Below, piece after piece: positions 9,295-16,693 of a DNA stretch of 64,000 nt. The stretch covers positions 1 to 64,000 of the forward strand of contig CAYQBN010000005.1 in NCBI GenBank assembly GCA_964415795.1, read 5' to 3'. The notes beneath the pieces are model-generated. The model saw nothing but the letters and a program-made list of their open reading frames with translations. It did no database searches and was not told where the DNA came from. The position numbers were made by a program, and so were the translations under genes. Each line of letters starts with the position of its first letter. Positions within the stretch are counted from its first letter, which is position 1. Source of the stretch: CALITV01 sp964415795. Its GTDB lineage: Bacteria; UBP6; UBA1177; JAKLFG01.

Positions 9295-9720
9295 ATGAAG
9301 CTCAATCTCCGTGTCATCACCCACTCGAAGACGGTATTCGCCGGCGAGGTCGTTTCAGCAACGATCCCGGCCGTGAACGGCGCGATGGGCGTTTTGCCGC
9401 GTCATGTCCCGTTCGTCACGCTCCTCGACACCGGCGTCGTGACGGCGCACCGAACCGACGGCACGCTTTTCGAATGCACCATCTCCTCGGGAAGCGCCTA
9501 TCTCGTCAACGATGATCTCACCGTCTTCGCCGACGCCGCGGAGACGCTCGAAACGATAGACCTCGACCGCGCCCGCGCGGCTCTCACCGCAGCCCGCGAA
9601 TGGATGGAACAGCACCGGCACGACCCTATCCTCTATGCCGCCGGCGCCAAGTTCCTCCGGCGCGCCCAAAACCGCATCGCCTTCGTCGAAAAACGAAAGA
9701 AAAGCACGGCTGACACATGA
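9295..9720 (+). CDS. atpC: ATP synthase F1 subunit epsilon
   Basis: Epsilon caps gamma and can inhibit ATP hydrolysis. The 141-residue protein shows the beta-sandwich signature VISATIPAVNG-type segment followed by GAMGVLPRHVPFVTLLDTG, then a helical C-terminus rich in Ala and Arg. It closes the F1 cluster. A possible terminator lies 27 bases downstream. Confidence 0.95.
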   Translation: MKLNLRVITHSKTVFAGEVVSATIPAVNGAMGVLPRHVPFVTLLDTGVVTAHRTDGTLFECTISSGSAYLVNDDLTVFADAAETLETIDLDRARAALTAAREWMEQHRHDPILYAAGAKFLRRAQNRIAFVEKRKKSTADT

Positions 9721-10100
9721 ACTCTCGACGCGAGAGAAACTTCCTTCATCCCGTGACAAGCATCGCCACCGGGATGCTTTTCCTCTTCATGGAACTGTCT
9801 CCCCTCCTCTCTCTTCTTCCCAACACCCTCGTGGCGCCAAGCGAAGAATATCTTCTGCCGGTTTCCTTACCGGGGAAGACCGACCTTGCCTATACCCGAG
9901 AGATCTCTCTCGAACAGACCATTATCCGGACATTTTCCCAAGATGTCTCGACGCCTCCCGTTTTCTTTCGTTGCTACAAGCAAGTTGAACCTTCTATTCG
10001 GCTTTCCCCCGGACATTTTGAAAAGGAACAGCACCCCCTCTCGGGGGAAGAACATATCCTGAGCATCGCCCCCAAGATCTCGCCGCCCCACATTTCCTGA
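9717..10100 (+). CDS. Doubtful exported hypothetical protein, 127 aa
   Basis: The ORF starts in an ATGA overlap with atpC. It encodes a signal-like hydrophobic segment (about 15-38) followed by about 90 residues with no recognised domain. Codon use looks reasonable for this genome. Against it, the first 70 bases contain several inverted repeats that could form a transcription terminator, and no ribosome site beyond coupling is visible. If it is not real, 9721-10173 is an intergenic region holding only those hairpins. Confidence 0.4.
   Translation: MNSRRERNFLHPVTSIATGMLFLFMELSPLLSLLPNTLVAPSEEYLLPVSLPGKTDLAYTREISLEQTIIRTFSQDVSTPPVFFRCYKQVEPSIRLSPGHFEKEQHPLSGEEHILSIAPKISPPHIS
9747..9785 (+). 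terminator. Possible rho-independent terminator after atpC
   Basis: CATCCCG (9747-9753) can pair with CGGGATG (9770-9776), followed by CTTTTCCTCTT. A competing stem, AAGCATC (9758-9764) with GATGCTT (9773-9779), also leads into T residues. The long loop of the first and low GC of the second make this uncertain. It lies inside the doubtful ORF at 9717. Confidence 0.35.
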
Positions 10101-10173
10101 CCTGAGAGAATGTCCCGTTTTCAGAAAGAAGACGGGCAGACAGTGCAACGAATACTTTTAAAAGGAGACTAGC

Positions 10174-10401
10174 ATGTTGCAACATATCTTAGGAACCATC
10201 GTGTTCATCCTCTCGCTCATTTTCTCCTATGTCGGATGGATTCTGATGGACGAAGCGGTGAGCGGCGCTGTTCTCGGGTTCCTCCTCATCGCGGCGCCCG
10301 GTTTTTATTATGTGTACGAAGTGATGCCCGTTCAACAGGCCCGCAAGCGGGCGCTCCGAGAAGAGGAAGAACGATCCGACAGGACTGGAGACACGCCATG
10401 A
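10174..10401 (+). CDS. Small membrane protein, 75 aa
   Basis: Two hydrophobic helices (about 5-24 and 28-48) are followed by a charged tail rich in Arg and Glu. AAAAGGAG stands at a proper distance before the ATG, and the stop overlaps the next gene as ATGA, which supports a real gene. I recognise no family. Its position between the two ATP synthase clusters suggests, but does not prove, a membrane role connected to them. Confidence 0.65.
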   Translation: MLQHILGTIVFILSLIFSYVGWILMDEAVSGAVLGFLLIAAPGFYYVYEVMPVQQARKRALREEEERSDRTGDTP

Positions 10402-10595
10402 TAGCGCTGGGAATATTGATGCTTCTCTTCTCCGGCATAGCGGCGACGATCGGCTGGCTCTGTTTCGGCACTCTCGCCGGAACCCTCGGATCTTTGGGCG
10501 GAGCGCTGGTAATAGGCCTGTATCTCATGTATCGTCACCGTCAAGAAGCAAAAGAAGAGTCTTCTCAAGAACATGATGAGAACCGTGGTACTTGA
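10398..10595 (+). CDS. Small membrane protein, 65 aa
   Basis: This is translationally coupled to the preceding small gene by ATGA. It has two hydrophobic segments rich in Gly, Leu and Ala (about 3-22 and 26-44), then a short charged tail with His, Arg, Glu and Asp. There is no recognised domain. The matching layout (two helices, cytosolic charged tail) suggests the two proteins act together. Function unknown. Confidence 0.6.
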   Translation: MIALGILMLLFSGIAATIGWLCFGTLAGTLGSLGGALVIGLYLMYRHRQEAKEESSQEHDENRGT

Positions 10596-10614
10596 ACGGA
10601 TACCTTCCGCTTCC

Positions 10615-10642
10615 TTGCTTTGACTTCTCTCGCTGCTAGAAT
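10615..10642 (+). promoter_or_regulatory. Candidate promoter for the TerC-family gene
   Basis: TTGCTT, a 16 bp spacer and TAGAAT end 24 bases before the ATG at 10667. This is among the clearest members of the TTGCTT-type set seen in the window. Confidence 0.5.
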
Positions 10643-10666
10643 CATACCATAATGTCGGAGGAAAAT

Positions 10667-11602
10667 ATGTCTTTTTATATTCCGTGGATCGTCTTCGGCG
10701 CGGTGGTTGCCACAGTGTTCATCGTTGATTTCTTCTTCGTCAACCGCACACCTCATCACATCAGCATTCGCGAATCGCTCCTGATGACCGCCATCATCGT
10801 CGCGGTGGCCGTCCTCTTCGGCGGCTATGTGTATCTTATCCGCGGATCCGAAGCGATGACCCTTTTTTTCACCGGATACCTCATCGAGTATGCCCTCTCG
10901 GTCGATAACCTCTTCGTCTTCATCGTACTCTTCTCCCTTTTCAAGGTCCCTCCTCTGTATCGCCACCGCGTTCTATTCTGGGGTATTCTCTTCGCAATCA
11001 TCACGCGAGGGATATTCATTTTCACCGGCATCGCAATCGTATCGCGCTTTCACTGGGTGCTCTACCTGTTGGGCGCCTTCCTCATCTATACCGGCGTGAA
11101 ACTGCTCTTTCACCGAAGCGAAGAAGAGGCGACCTCGATCATGGACAACTGGTTCTTCCAGAGATTGCGCCGGGTCATTCCCTGTACACGGGACATTGCC
11201 AGCGAAGCATTCTTCGTCCGGGACGGCAAGATGTTCTGCGCAACCCCTCTTTTCGTCTGTCTCCTCGCCATAGAGTTCACCGACATTCTCTTCGCCATCG
11301 ATTCGGTCCCCGCCATCATTGCCGTCTCGCAGGATCCCTTCATCGTGTTCACCTCCAATCTCTTCGCCGTCCTCGGCCTCCGATCCCTCTATTTCGCGCT
11401 CTCCGGCGCGATGGTTCTCTTTCGCTTCCTCAAATACGGACTTGCGGCGATCCTCGTTTTCATCGGAGGAAAGATCCTTATGGAGGATTTCTGGGAAATA
11501 CCGACATCGACCTCTCTGGCTGTAGTTGGAGCCGTTCTTGCCATCTGCGTCATCGTTTCGCTTCTGTTCCCTGCTCCCAAAGACGAAAAAAAAGAAGCGT
11601 GA
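10667..11602 (+). CDS. terC: TerC/Alx-family integral membrane protein
   Basis: This polytopic protein (311 residues, about nine helices) belongs to the TerC family. Members are linked to tellurite resistance, and in E. coli Alx and TerC to manganese export and metalation of exported proteins. Two acidic membrane motifs are visible: EYALSVDNLFVFIVLF and, in the second half, EFTDILFAIDSVPAI, a symmetric pair expected to form the ion site. The ATG at 10667 was chosen over one at 10652 because GGAGG sits 5 bases upstream of it. No manganese riboswitch fits in the short leader. Confidence 0.93.
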   Translation: MSFYIPWIVFGAVVATVFIVDFFFVNRTPHHISIRESLLMTAIIVAVAVLFGGYVYLIRGSEAMTLFFTGYLIEYALSVDNLFVFIVLFSLFKVPPLYRHRVLFWGILFAIITRGIFIFTGIAIVSRFHWVLYLLGAFLIYTGVKLLFHRSEEEATSIMDNWFFQRLRRVIPCTRDIASEAFFVRDGKMFCATPLFVCLLAIEFTDILFAIDSVPAIIAVSQDPFIVFTSNLFAVLGLRSLYFALSGAMVLFRFLKYGLAAILVFIGGKILMEDFWEIPTSTSLAVVGAVLAICVIVSLLFPAPKDEKKEA

Positions 11603-11612
11603 ACAGCAGAAA

Positions 11613-11621
11613 TGCTATACT
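11613..11621 (+). promoter_or_regulatory. Extended -10 element before the second ATP synthase cluster
   Basis: TGCTATACT is an exact extended -10, 60 bases before the AtpZ-like gene. No -35 match is visible at 16-18 bp, as is normal for this class. Confidence 0.4.
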
Positions 11622-11680
11622 TTACTTTTGAAGTAACGAGTCTATCATGGTTTCCGCCATCTAGCGAGGAGAACCCGTAG

Positions 11681-11917
11681 ATGAAAGGCAGTTGGAAAGC
11701 GCTCGTGTACCTTGTGCTCGCCTTCGAGATCCCTTTTCTTACCGTCGTCGGTTTTTTCGTCGGTAAACAGCTGGACACCGCATTCGGTATGCCAGACGCC
11801 AACATTTTCGCCGGCATTGGAATCGTTGCCGGGCTCTATGGGTGCTGGGTGACATTCAAGCGGTTCCGTGATTTCGTCGAACGAAAGGATACCGGGGACG
11901 ATGACGGAGGCCTCTAA
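11681..11917 (+). CDS. AtpZ/AtpI-type ATP synthase accessory protein
   Basis: This 78-residue protein has two membrane helices joined by a polar loop with GKQLDTAFG, the pattern of AtpZ/AtpI family proteins. These help assemble the c-ring or carry divalent cations for the synthase. GAGGAGA lies upstream. It directly precedes atpB (2 bases) and atpE, the usual position of atpI or atpZ. Confidence 0.8.
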   Translation: MKGSWKALVYLVLAFEIPFLTVVGFFVGKQLDTAFGMPDANIFAGIGIVAGLYGCWVTFKRFRDFVERKDTGDDDGGL

Positions 11918-11919
11918 CC

Positions 11920-12603
11920 ATGCATGGTGGCTACCTTTTCGATCTCGTTGGCATTCCGGTTCGCTTCCAACCCATCGCCGGCTCGATCCTCGTGTGCCTC
12001 GTCGCTGTAGGGGGAGGCATCACGCTCCGCCGCTTTTACCGTCGTAATGACGGTATCGTACCGCGCACGGGGGTCCATCTTGCCGCGGTAGTCGAATATC
12101 TCGTCGAGTCGCTCCGTTCCTTCATCGCATCCATCCTCGGAGACCACGCACGCGACTTCGAGCGACTCCTCATCGCTATCTTTTCGTTCATCCTCCTCTC
12201 GAATCTCCTCGGTCTCGTGCCGGGGCTCATCGCCCCCACGACCAGCATGTCGGTCAATCTCTCGATGGCGCTCGTCGTGTTCATCTACTACAACTACATC
12301 GGCGTCAAACACCACGGGTTCAGTTACATCCGTATTTTCCTCGGGCCGGTGTGGTGGCTCGCTTTTCTCATGCTCCCCATCGAACTTATCTCGCACCTCG
12401 CCCGCATTCTTTCGCTTACTCTCCGGCTCACCGGCAACATGAGCGGCGAACACGCGGTAAACACTCTCTTCGGGTCGCTTGTTCCCATCGGTCTCCCGGT
12501 GGTATTCATGTTCCTTGGACTGCTCGTAGCCATTCTCCAAGCATTCGTTTTCATGACGCTTTCGGCGATTTATATCCTCCTTTCGCTTGAATTAGACCAT
12601 TGA
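11920..12603 (+). CDS. atpB: ATP synthase F0 subunit a
   Basis: Subunit a forms the ion half-channels against the c-ring. The 227-residue protein has about six membrane helices. The essential Arg lies in SLTLRLTGNMSGEH, followed by the last helix pair with LQAFVFMTLSAIYI. It is short at the N-terminus but within the family's range. It forms a cluster with the AtpZ-like gene and atpE, separate from the F1 genes. Confidence 0.95.
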   Translation: MHGGYLFDLVGIPVRFQPIAGSILVCLVAVGGGITLRRFYRRNDGIVPRTGVHLAAVVEYLVESLRSFIASILGDHARDFERLLIAIFSFILLSNLLGLVPGLIAPTTSMSVNLSMALVVFIYYNYIGVKHHGFSYIRIFLGPVWWLAFLMLPIELISHLARILSLTLRLTGNMSGEHAVNTLFGSLVPIGLPVVFMFLGLLVAILQAFVFMTLSAIYILLSLELDH

Positions 12604-12622
12604 TAAAAAGGAGAAAGAAACT

Positions 12623-12940
12623 ATGTTCAAGAAAGCTCTGGTAACTCTCGGAACGCTCTGTGTCACCTTACCGCTCCTCGCCGAGGAAACAGCCGCCTCG
12701 TCGATCGGAGGACTCGAAAAAGGGCTTGTCGCACTCGGTGCTGGCATCGCCATCGCTTTTGCGGCCATAGGGGGAGGTATCGGTCAGGGCAGGGCTGCGG
12801 CTGCGGCAATGGAAGGAACGGCACGCAACCCCGAAGCGGGGAAACGCATTTTCGTTCTTCTTATCCTTGCGCTCGCCCTCATCGAATCGCTCGTGATCTA
12901 CGCGCTCGTCGTCGCCTTTTCCTTGATCGGGAAAATATAG
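12623..12940 (+). CDS. atpE: ATP synthase F0 subunit c, with a signal-like N-terminus
   Basis: This is the rotor-ring proteolipid. After an unusual 20-residue hydrophobic leader ending in LLA, two helices follow, with the glycine-rich AIGGGIGQG (Gln55) and the carboxylate Glu88 in LIESLVIYAL. Gln55, Glu88, Ser89 and Tyr93 align with positions that bind Na+ in Ilyobacter c-rings, but the Thr of that site is Leu here, so ion preference cannot be read with certainty. AAAAGGAG precedes the ATG. It converges with the DUF2062 gene 5 bases away. Confidence 0.95.
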   Translation: MFKKALVTLGTLCVTLPLLAEETAASSIGGLEKGLVALGAGIAIAFAAIGGGIGQGRAAAAAMEGTARNPEAGKRIFVLLILALALIESLVIYALVVAFSLIGKI

Positions 12941-12945
12941 CGCGT

Positions 12946-13458
12946 TCACACCTCGGGCGGAACGGGCGACACCGTACGGCGGGCACGGTAGGCAGCGACC
13001 GCTCGCTTGGTAATGAAATAGGTAGGGATCGCCGTCACGACGCCTACGATCGCGCCACCGATCCAAGTACAGATGAATATATCCAACAGGAATTCCTTCC
13101 CCTCCGTGAGAAGGGCAAAAAAACCCGAAAGTGTATCACGCCCCGTGAAAGCGGTTTTAAAGTCGTCGTAAGAGAGCACCTTTTCGACCCTCCAGAAGAA
13201 AGCGCCGACCCAATAGGTGAACGCGTATAATGGGATGAATGTAAGGGGGTTAGTTATCCAAACCCCCGAGGCAGCGGCGAACCGATTGGCCCGAAATGGC
13301 CATACAAGGATGAGGACAACCGCCATCTGGATGCCCATGATGGGGAGCCATCCGACGAATATGCCCGCAGCGAGGCCAAGCGCTATTTCATGGGGTGTCG
13401 CGTGTTGAGTGGCCAGCTTGACCGCCCAAGTGCGTAACTTCTGAAAAAGTGAACGCAT
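12946..13458 (-). CDS. DUF2062 membrane protein
   Basis: This 170-residue integral membrane protein matches DUF2062: the segment ATPHEIALGLAAGIFVGWLP, then a hydrophobic helix and the NPLTFIPLY turn, with two more helices near the C-terminus. In other bacteria the domain occurs alone or fused to glycosyltransferases; its biochemical role is not established. It lies 52 bases downstream of gap on the same strand, with no terminator seen between them. No clear ribosome site precedes the ATG. Confidence 0.88.
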   Translation of the reverse strand: MRSLFQKLRTWAVKLATQHATPHEIALGLAAGIFVGWLPIMGIQMAVVLILVWPFRANRFAAASGVWITNPLTFIPLYAFTYWVGAFFWRVEKVLSYDDFKTAFTGRDTLSGFFALLTEGKEFLLDIFICTWIGGAIVGVVTAIPTYFITKRAVAAYRARRTVSPVPPEV

Positions 13459-13510
13459 ATTACGAAGGACACCTGTCAGCTGAAGGCACCTGATCTCTCC
13501 CGACCGACAG

Positions 13511-14512
13511 CTATTTCACGAGCACCGTCGTGATGACATCCACCATGCGGTTACTGTAGCCCCATTCATTATCGTACCACGCGAGCACCTTGAGCATGTT
13601 GCCGCCGATGACTTGCGTGTAGGGAGCGTCCACGATGCTGCTGTGCGGGTTCCCGTTGAAGTCGCGGCTTACAAGTTCCTCGTCCGACACGGCAAGAATG
13701 CCTTTGAGTTCACCGGCGGCATATTCGCGGAACTTCGCGTTGACTTCTTCTTTCGTAACATTGTTTTCGAGTTCGTAGACCGCATCGACGAGTGAAACAT
13801 TCGGCGTCGGGACGCGCACCGAGATACCATCGAACTTCCCTTTGAGTTCAGGGATGACAAGCCCGACCGCCTTAGCGGCACCGGTCGTGGTCGGTATCAT
13901 CGAGAGGGCACCGGCACGAGCGCGCCGAAGATCTTTATGCTCGAGGTCAAGGATGCGCTGATCGTTGGTGTAGGAATGGATGGTTGTCATGAACCCCTTT
14001 TTCACCTTCCAGTGCTTGTGGACGATGTAGGTGATGGGTGCGTAGCAGTTGGTGGTACAGGAGGCATTCGAAATGACGTGATGCTTCGCCGGGTCATACG
14101 CCTTATCGTTGACCCCGAGAACGAGCGTGATGTCGGCATCGTTGGCCGGCGCGCTGATGAGCACCTTCTTGGCACCCGCCTGCCGGAGCACCTCTGCCTT
14201 CTCCTTCTTGGTGTACTTGCCGGTCGACTCGACAACGACATCGATGTCTTTGTAGTTCAGCTGCGCGCCATCTTTGATCGCAGTGACCGGTATCTCTTTA
14301 CCGTCGACGACGATCGCATTCTCGGTCGCCTTCACCTCGCGGTGCCAAGTGCCCGCGACCGAATCGTACTTGAGCAGATGGGCAAGCGTCTTCGCGTCGG
14401 TTAGATCGTTGATGGTAACGAATTCGAGGTCGTTGCGCCCGAATCCGACGCGAAATACCATGCGGCCGATGCGGCCGAATCCGTTGATGGCAACTCTCGT
14501 CTTTTTCGCCAT
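13511..14512 (-). CDS. gap: Glyceraldehyde-3-phosphate dehydrogenase, type I
   Basis: This is the phosphorylating, NAD-dependent glycolytic enzyme, 333 residues. The Rossmann start is RVAINGFGRIGR. The catalytic Cys lies in ASCTTNCYAPI, and the substrate-binding HSYTNDQ and RVPTPNVSLVD follow. The ATG at 14512 has GGAGGAGACT directly upstream; the longer open frame reaching 14827 is only read-through of an alternative frame of the upstream gene. It is last but one in the cupin-yhaM-gap-DUF2062 run. Confidence 0.97.
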   Translation of the reverse strand: MAKKTRVAINGFGRIGRMVFRVGFGRNDLEFVTINDLTDAKTLAHLLKYDSVAGTWHREVKATENAIVVDGKEIPVTAIKDGAQLNYKDIDVVVESTGKYTKKEKAEVLRQAGAKKVLISAPANDADITLVLGVNDKAYDPAKHHVISNASCTTNCYAPITYIVHKHWKVKKGFMTTIHSYTNDQRILDLEHKDLRRARAGALSMIPTTTGAAKAVGLVIPELKGKFDGISVRVPTPNVSLVDAVYELENNVTKEEVNAKFREYAAGELKGILAVSDEELVSRDFNGNPHSSIVDAPYTQVIGGNMLKVLAWYDNEWGYSNRMVDVITTVLVK

Positions 14513-14528
14513 AGTCTCCTCCTTACAC

Positions 14529-15530
14529 TTATTCCTCATATGGCCCCGATGTCCGGTAAAAGGCCCTCTGGAGAGAAAATATCGTCTTGGTCCAGTTCTC
14601 GTCCATCTCGCCGGTAAGACCGATGTGCACGGCGTCGAGGTTGGCGTCGAGGTTGTCGACCATCGAGACGATGAGCGCATCCATCGTCTGCGGTTGCTTG
14701 GGCGATCCGAACTCGTACTCGCCATGGTGCGAGAGCATGATGTGAAGTATCTCCATGCGAAGCGACGCATCGTCAGGAACCGCCTTCTTGAGCAACTTTT
14801 CGACGAAGACGGCTCCCATGTAGACATGGCCGAGTAGTTTGCCGCTGTCGGTATAGCGCTCCACGACCGAGGTCGAGGCGTTCACCTGAAACTCGAAGAC
14901 CTTGCCGAGATCGTGGAGCATCGCCCCGAGGAGCACCTGCATCCGGTTGACCGGGTAGCGCGACTCGTAGCGCCGCGCAAGGTCGTAGGCGAGTTCGGCG
15001 ACATTGAGCGAATGTTCCCAGAGACCGCGCCGGTAGTTGTGGTGCATGCTCTTACCGGCGGGAATGGTGCGGAAAAGGTCCCACACCTGCCCTGACTTCT
15101 CGAATTCCGCGATGACCGCGCGCCGTGGGGCGTCGAGCGTATCGGCGAGCGTCCGCCACCGTCGTAACAGATCTTCAGCGCTCTGGGGCGACTGCGGCAC
15201 AAGGTCGCCCAAGTGGTCAAGCATCTCCGAGGGAACTGGCGAGGCCGCTTCGATGACGAGTTGCAGGGCATTCTGGTAGCGGGCGACGCGTCCCTTGAGC
15301 ACCTGCACGATGACGCCCGCCTCAAGCACCTTCTCTATGTCGGGAGCTACCTCCCACACTTTGCCGTTAATGCCGTTCGTGCCGTCGAAAAGGTCGAGGT
15401 CGAGGTAGCGCGTGCTGTTTTTCCCCGATTTGAGCATCGCTCGGCGTACGAGAAGGTAGCAGTTCGCCGCTCCATTGATTGACATTCCCTCTTCGAAAGA
15501 GGCAATTCTGAGACGATCCAGCGTGCTCAC
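14529..15530 (-). CDS. yhaM: YhaM-like 3'-5' exoribonuclease (OB fold plus HD domain)
   Basis: The 333-residue protein has an N-terminal OB-type nucleic acid binding part (about 20-95, with NGKVWE) and a C-terminal HD metal-dependent phosphohydrolase domain with HSLNVAELAYDLA, MLHDLGK and LSHHGEYEFGSPK. The order and the HH-GE-GSPK block match YhaM/CBF1 exoribonucleases. The start is GTG in a GTGA overlap with the upstream cupin gene. Placement next to gap suggests no special role beyond RNA turnover. Confidence 0.88.
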   Translation of the reverse strand: MSTLDRLRIASFEEGMSINGAANCYLLVRRAMLKSGKNSTRYLDLDLFDGTNGINGKVWEVAPDIEKVLEAGVIVQVLKGRVARYQNALQLVIEAASPVPSEMLDHLGDLVPQSPQSAEDLLRRWRTLADTLDAPRRAVIAEFEKSGQVWDLFRTIPAGKSMHHNYRRGLWEHSLNVAELAYDLARRYESRYPVNRMQVLLGAMLHDLGKVFEFQVNASTSVVERYTDSGKLLGHVYMGAVFVEKLLKKAVPDDASLRMEILHIMLSHHGEYEFGSPKQPQTMDALIVSMVDNLDANLDAVHIGLTGEMDENWTKTIFSLQRAFYRTSGPYEE

Positions 15531-15805
15531 GGCTCACCGAACCGGTAGTGCTTCTTCACCGGCTTCCGAATATCCCATGTACAGGAAAGACCGGTGGGAA
15601 AGGTGACGAGATCGCCCTTTCTTATCTCGTAAGAGACGCCCGTCTTCGTGTCGGTCACCGTGACCTCACCCTCGAGGAAATAGCAGGTCTCTGGTTCATC
15701 GTAGAACCACGGAAAAGTGGAAACCTCCTTCTCCCACACGGGCCACGATCGGATCTTTCGTCGTTCGATATCGGCAGTGGTCGGATGCTCGATGGTGATG
15801 TTCAT
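15527..15805 (-). CDS. Small cupin-fold protein (DUF861 / Cupin_3 type)
   Basis: This 92-residue single-domain cupin carries SWPVWEKEVSTFPWFYDEPE, CYFLEGEVTVTDTKTG and KGDLVTFPTGLSCTWDI, typical of the Cupin_3 family that includes ureidoglycine aminohydrolase relatives. Short stand-alone members have no established reaction. GAGGAG precedes the ATG. It heads the yhaM-gap run and overlaps yhaM by GTGA. Confidence 0.85.
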   Translation of the reverse strand: MNITIEHPTTADIERRKIRSWPVWEKEVSTFPWFYDEPETCYFLEGEVTVTDTKTGVSYEIRKGDLVTFPTGLSCTWDIRKPVKKHYRFGEP

Positions 15806-15841
15806 ATGCTCCTCGGCACGTTCTTGCTCTTGCGAAAAAAG

Positions 15842-15870
15842 AATCTATCGTCGCTCCCGCCAAAAAGCAA
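15842..15870 (-). promoter_or_regulatory. Candidate promoter for cupin-yhaM-gap
   Basis: On the minus strand TTGCTT (15870-15865), a 17 bp spacer and TAGATT (15847-15842) lie 37 bases before the cupin ATG. Confidence 0.45.
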
Positions 15871-15937
15871 TTTTTCGCCGGCGAAAGGCCAAAAGAAAAG
15901 AGGGGAAGTGGCTATCGAGAATCTCCCTTCTGCCCAC

Positions 15938-15965
15938 TTGCCTTCCATTTTCTCCCTACTATAAT
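15938..15965 (+). promoter_or_regulatory. Candidate promoter for pyrF-rlmB-rnc-dnaX
   Basis: TTGCCT, a 16 bp spacer and a perfect TATAAT end 29 bases before the pyrF ATG; the divergent cupin promoter lies about 70 bases to the left. Confidence 0.6.
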
Positions 15966-15994
15966 CGGCCATATTCTTTCGCCGGAGGTGTATC

Positions 15995-16693
15995 ATGGAA
16001 AAAGGTAAGGTATTCATCGCGCTCGATGTTTCCGACCGCGCCGAGGCGCTCGCCATCGTCCGGGAACTCAAGGGTCTCGGGGCAGGGTGGAAGATCGGCA
16101 AGCAACTCTTCACGCGAGAAGGTCCGACGCTCGTCAAAGAGATCGTCTCCATGGGAGAAGATGTGTTCCTCGATCTCAAATATCACGATATCCCCAACAC
16201 CGTGGCGCAGGCGGGACTCGCCGCCGCGGCGCTCGGCGTGAAGATGTTCAATGTCCACGCCGCCGGCGGCCGCGCGATGATGATGGAGACGCGCCGCGCG
16301 CTCGACGCGCTTCCCAAGCGACCGCTCGTGCTGGCGGTCACGGTGCTCACAAGCCTCGGCGAAGAGGACCTCCGTGAGATCGGCTACCACGACACGCCGG
16401 CCCAGCAGGTCGCGCGGCTCGCACGGCTCGCCGAAGAGGCGGGGATGGACGGCGTCGTCGCCTCGCCGCTCGAAATAGAGGTCATCCGAAGCGTCACCCG
16501 CCCCTCGTTCAGGATCCTCACTCCCGGCATTCGCCCGGCAGGCGGAGAAAAGGGGGATCAGAAACGGATCGCCACCCCGGCGGCGGCGATCGCCGCCGGC
16601 GCCGACTATCTCGTCGTCGGGCGGCCGGTGACTCAAGCGAGCGACCGGAAGAAGGCGTTTCTAGAGATACTGACGGAAATAAAAAATGGCTAA
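15995..16693 (+). CDS. pyrF: Orotidine 5'-phosphate decarboxylase
   Basis: The enzyme makes UMP from OMP in pyrimidine synthesis. The 232-residue TIM barrel shows FIALDVSDRAEA at the start, the catalytic Lys-Asp array FLDLKYHDIPNTV, and the phosphate-binding end ILTPGIRPAGGEKGDQKR with DYLVVGRPVTQA. CGGAGG precedes the ATG. The 3' end overlaps rlmB by 8 bases, starting a tight operon of nucleic-acid genes. Confidence 0.97.
   Translation: MEKGKVFIALDVSDRAEALAIVRELKGLGAGWKIGKQLFTREGPTLVKEIVSMGEDVFLDLKYHDIPNTVAQAGLAAAALGVKMFNVHAAGGRAMMMETRRALDALPKRPLVLAVTVLTSLGEEDLREIGYHDTPAQQVARLARLAEEAGMDGVVASPLEIEVIRSVTRPSFRILTPGIRPAGGEKGDQKRIATPAAAIAAGADYLVVGRPVTQASDRKKAFLEILTEIKNG

Noticed and set aside
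10596..10666. Manganese (yybP-ykoY) riboswitch before the TerC-family gene
   Set aside because: The predicted leader is only about 20 bases, far too short for that riboswitch.
14513..14827. N-terminal extension of gap to 438 codons
   Set aside because: The extra part is the yhaM-like gene read in another frame; a strong ribosome site sits before the proper gap start.
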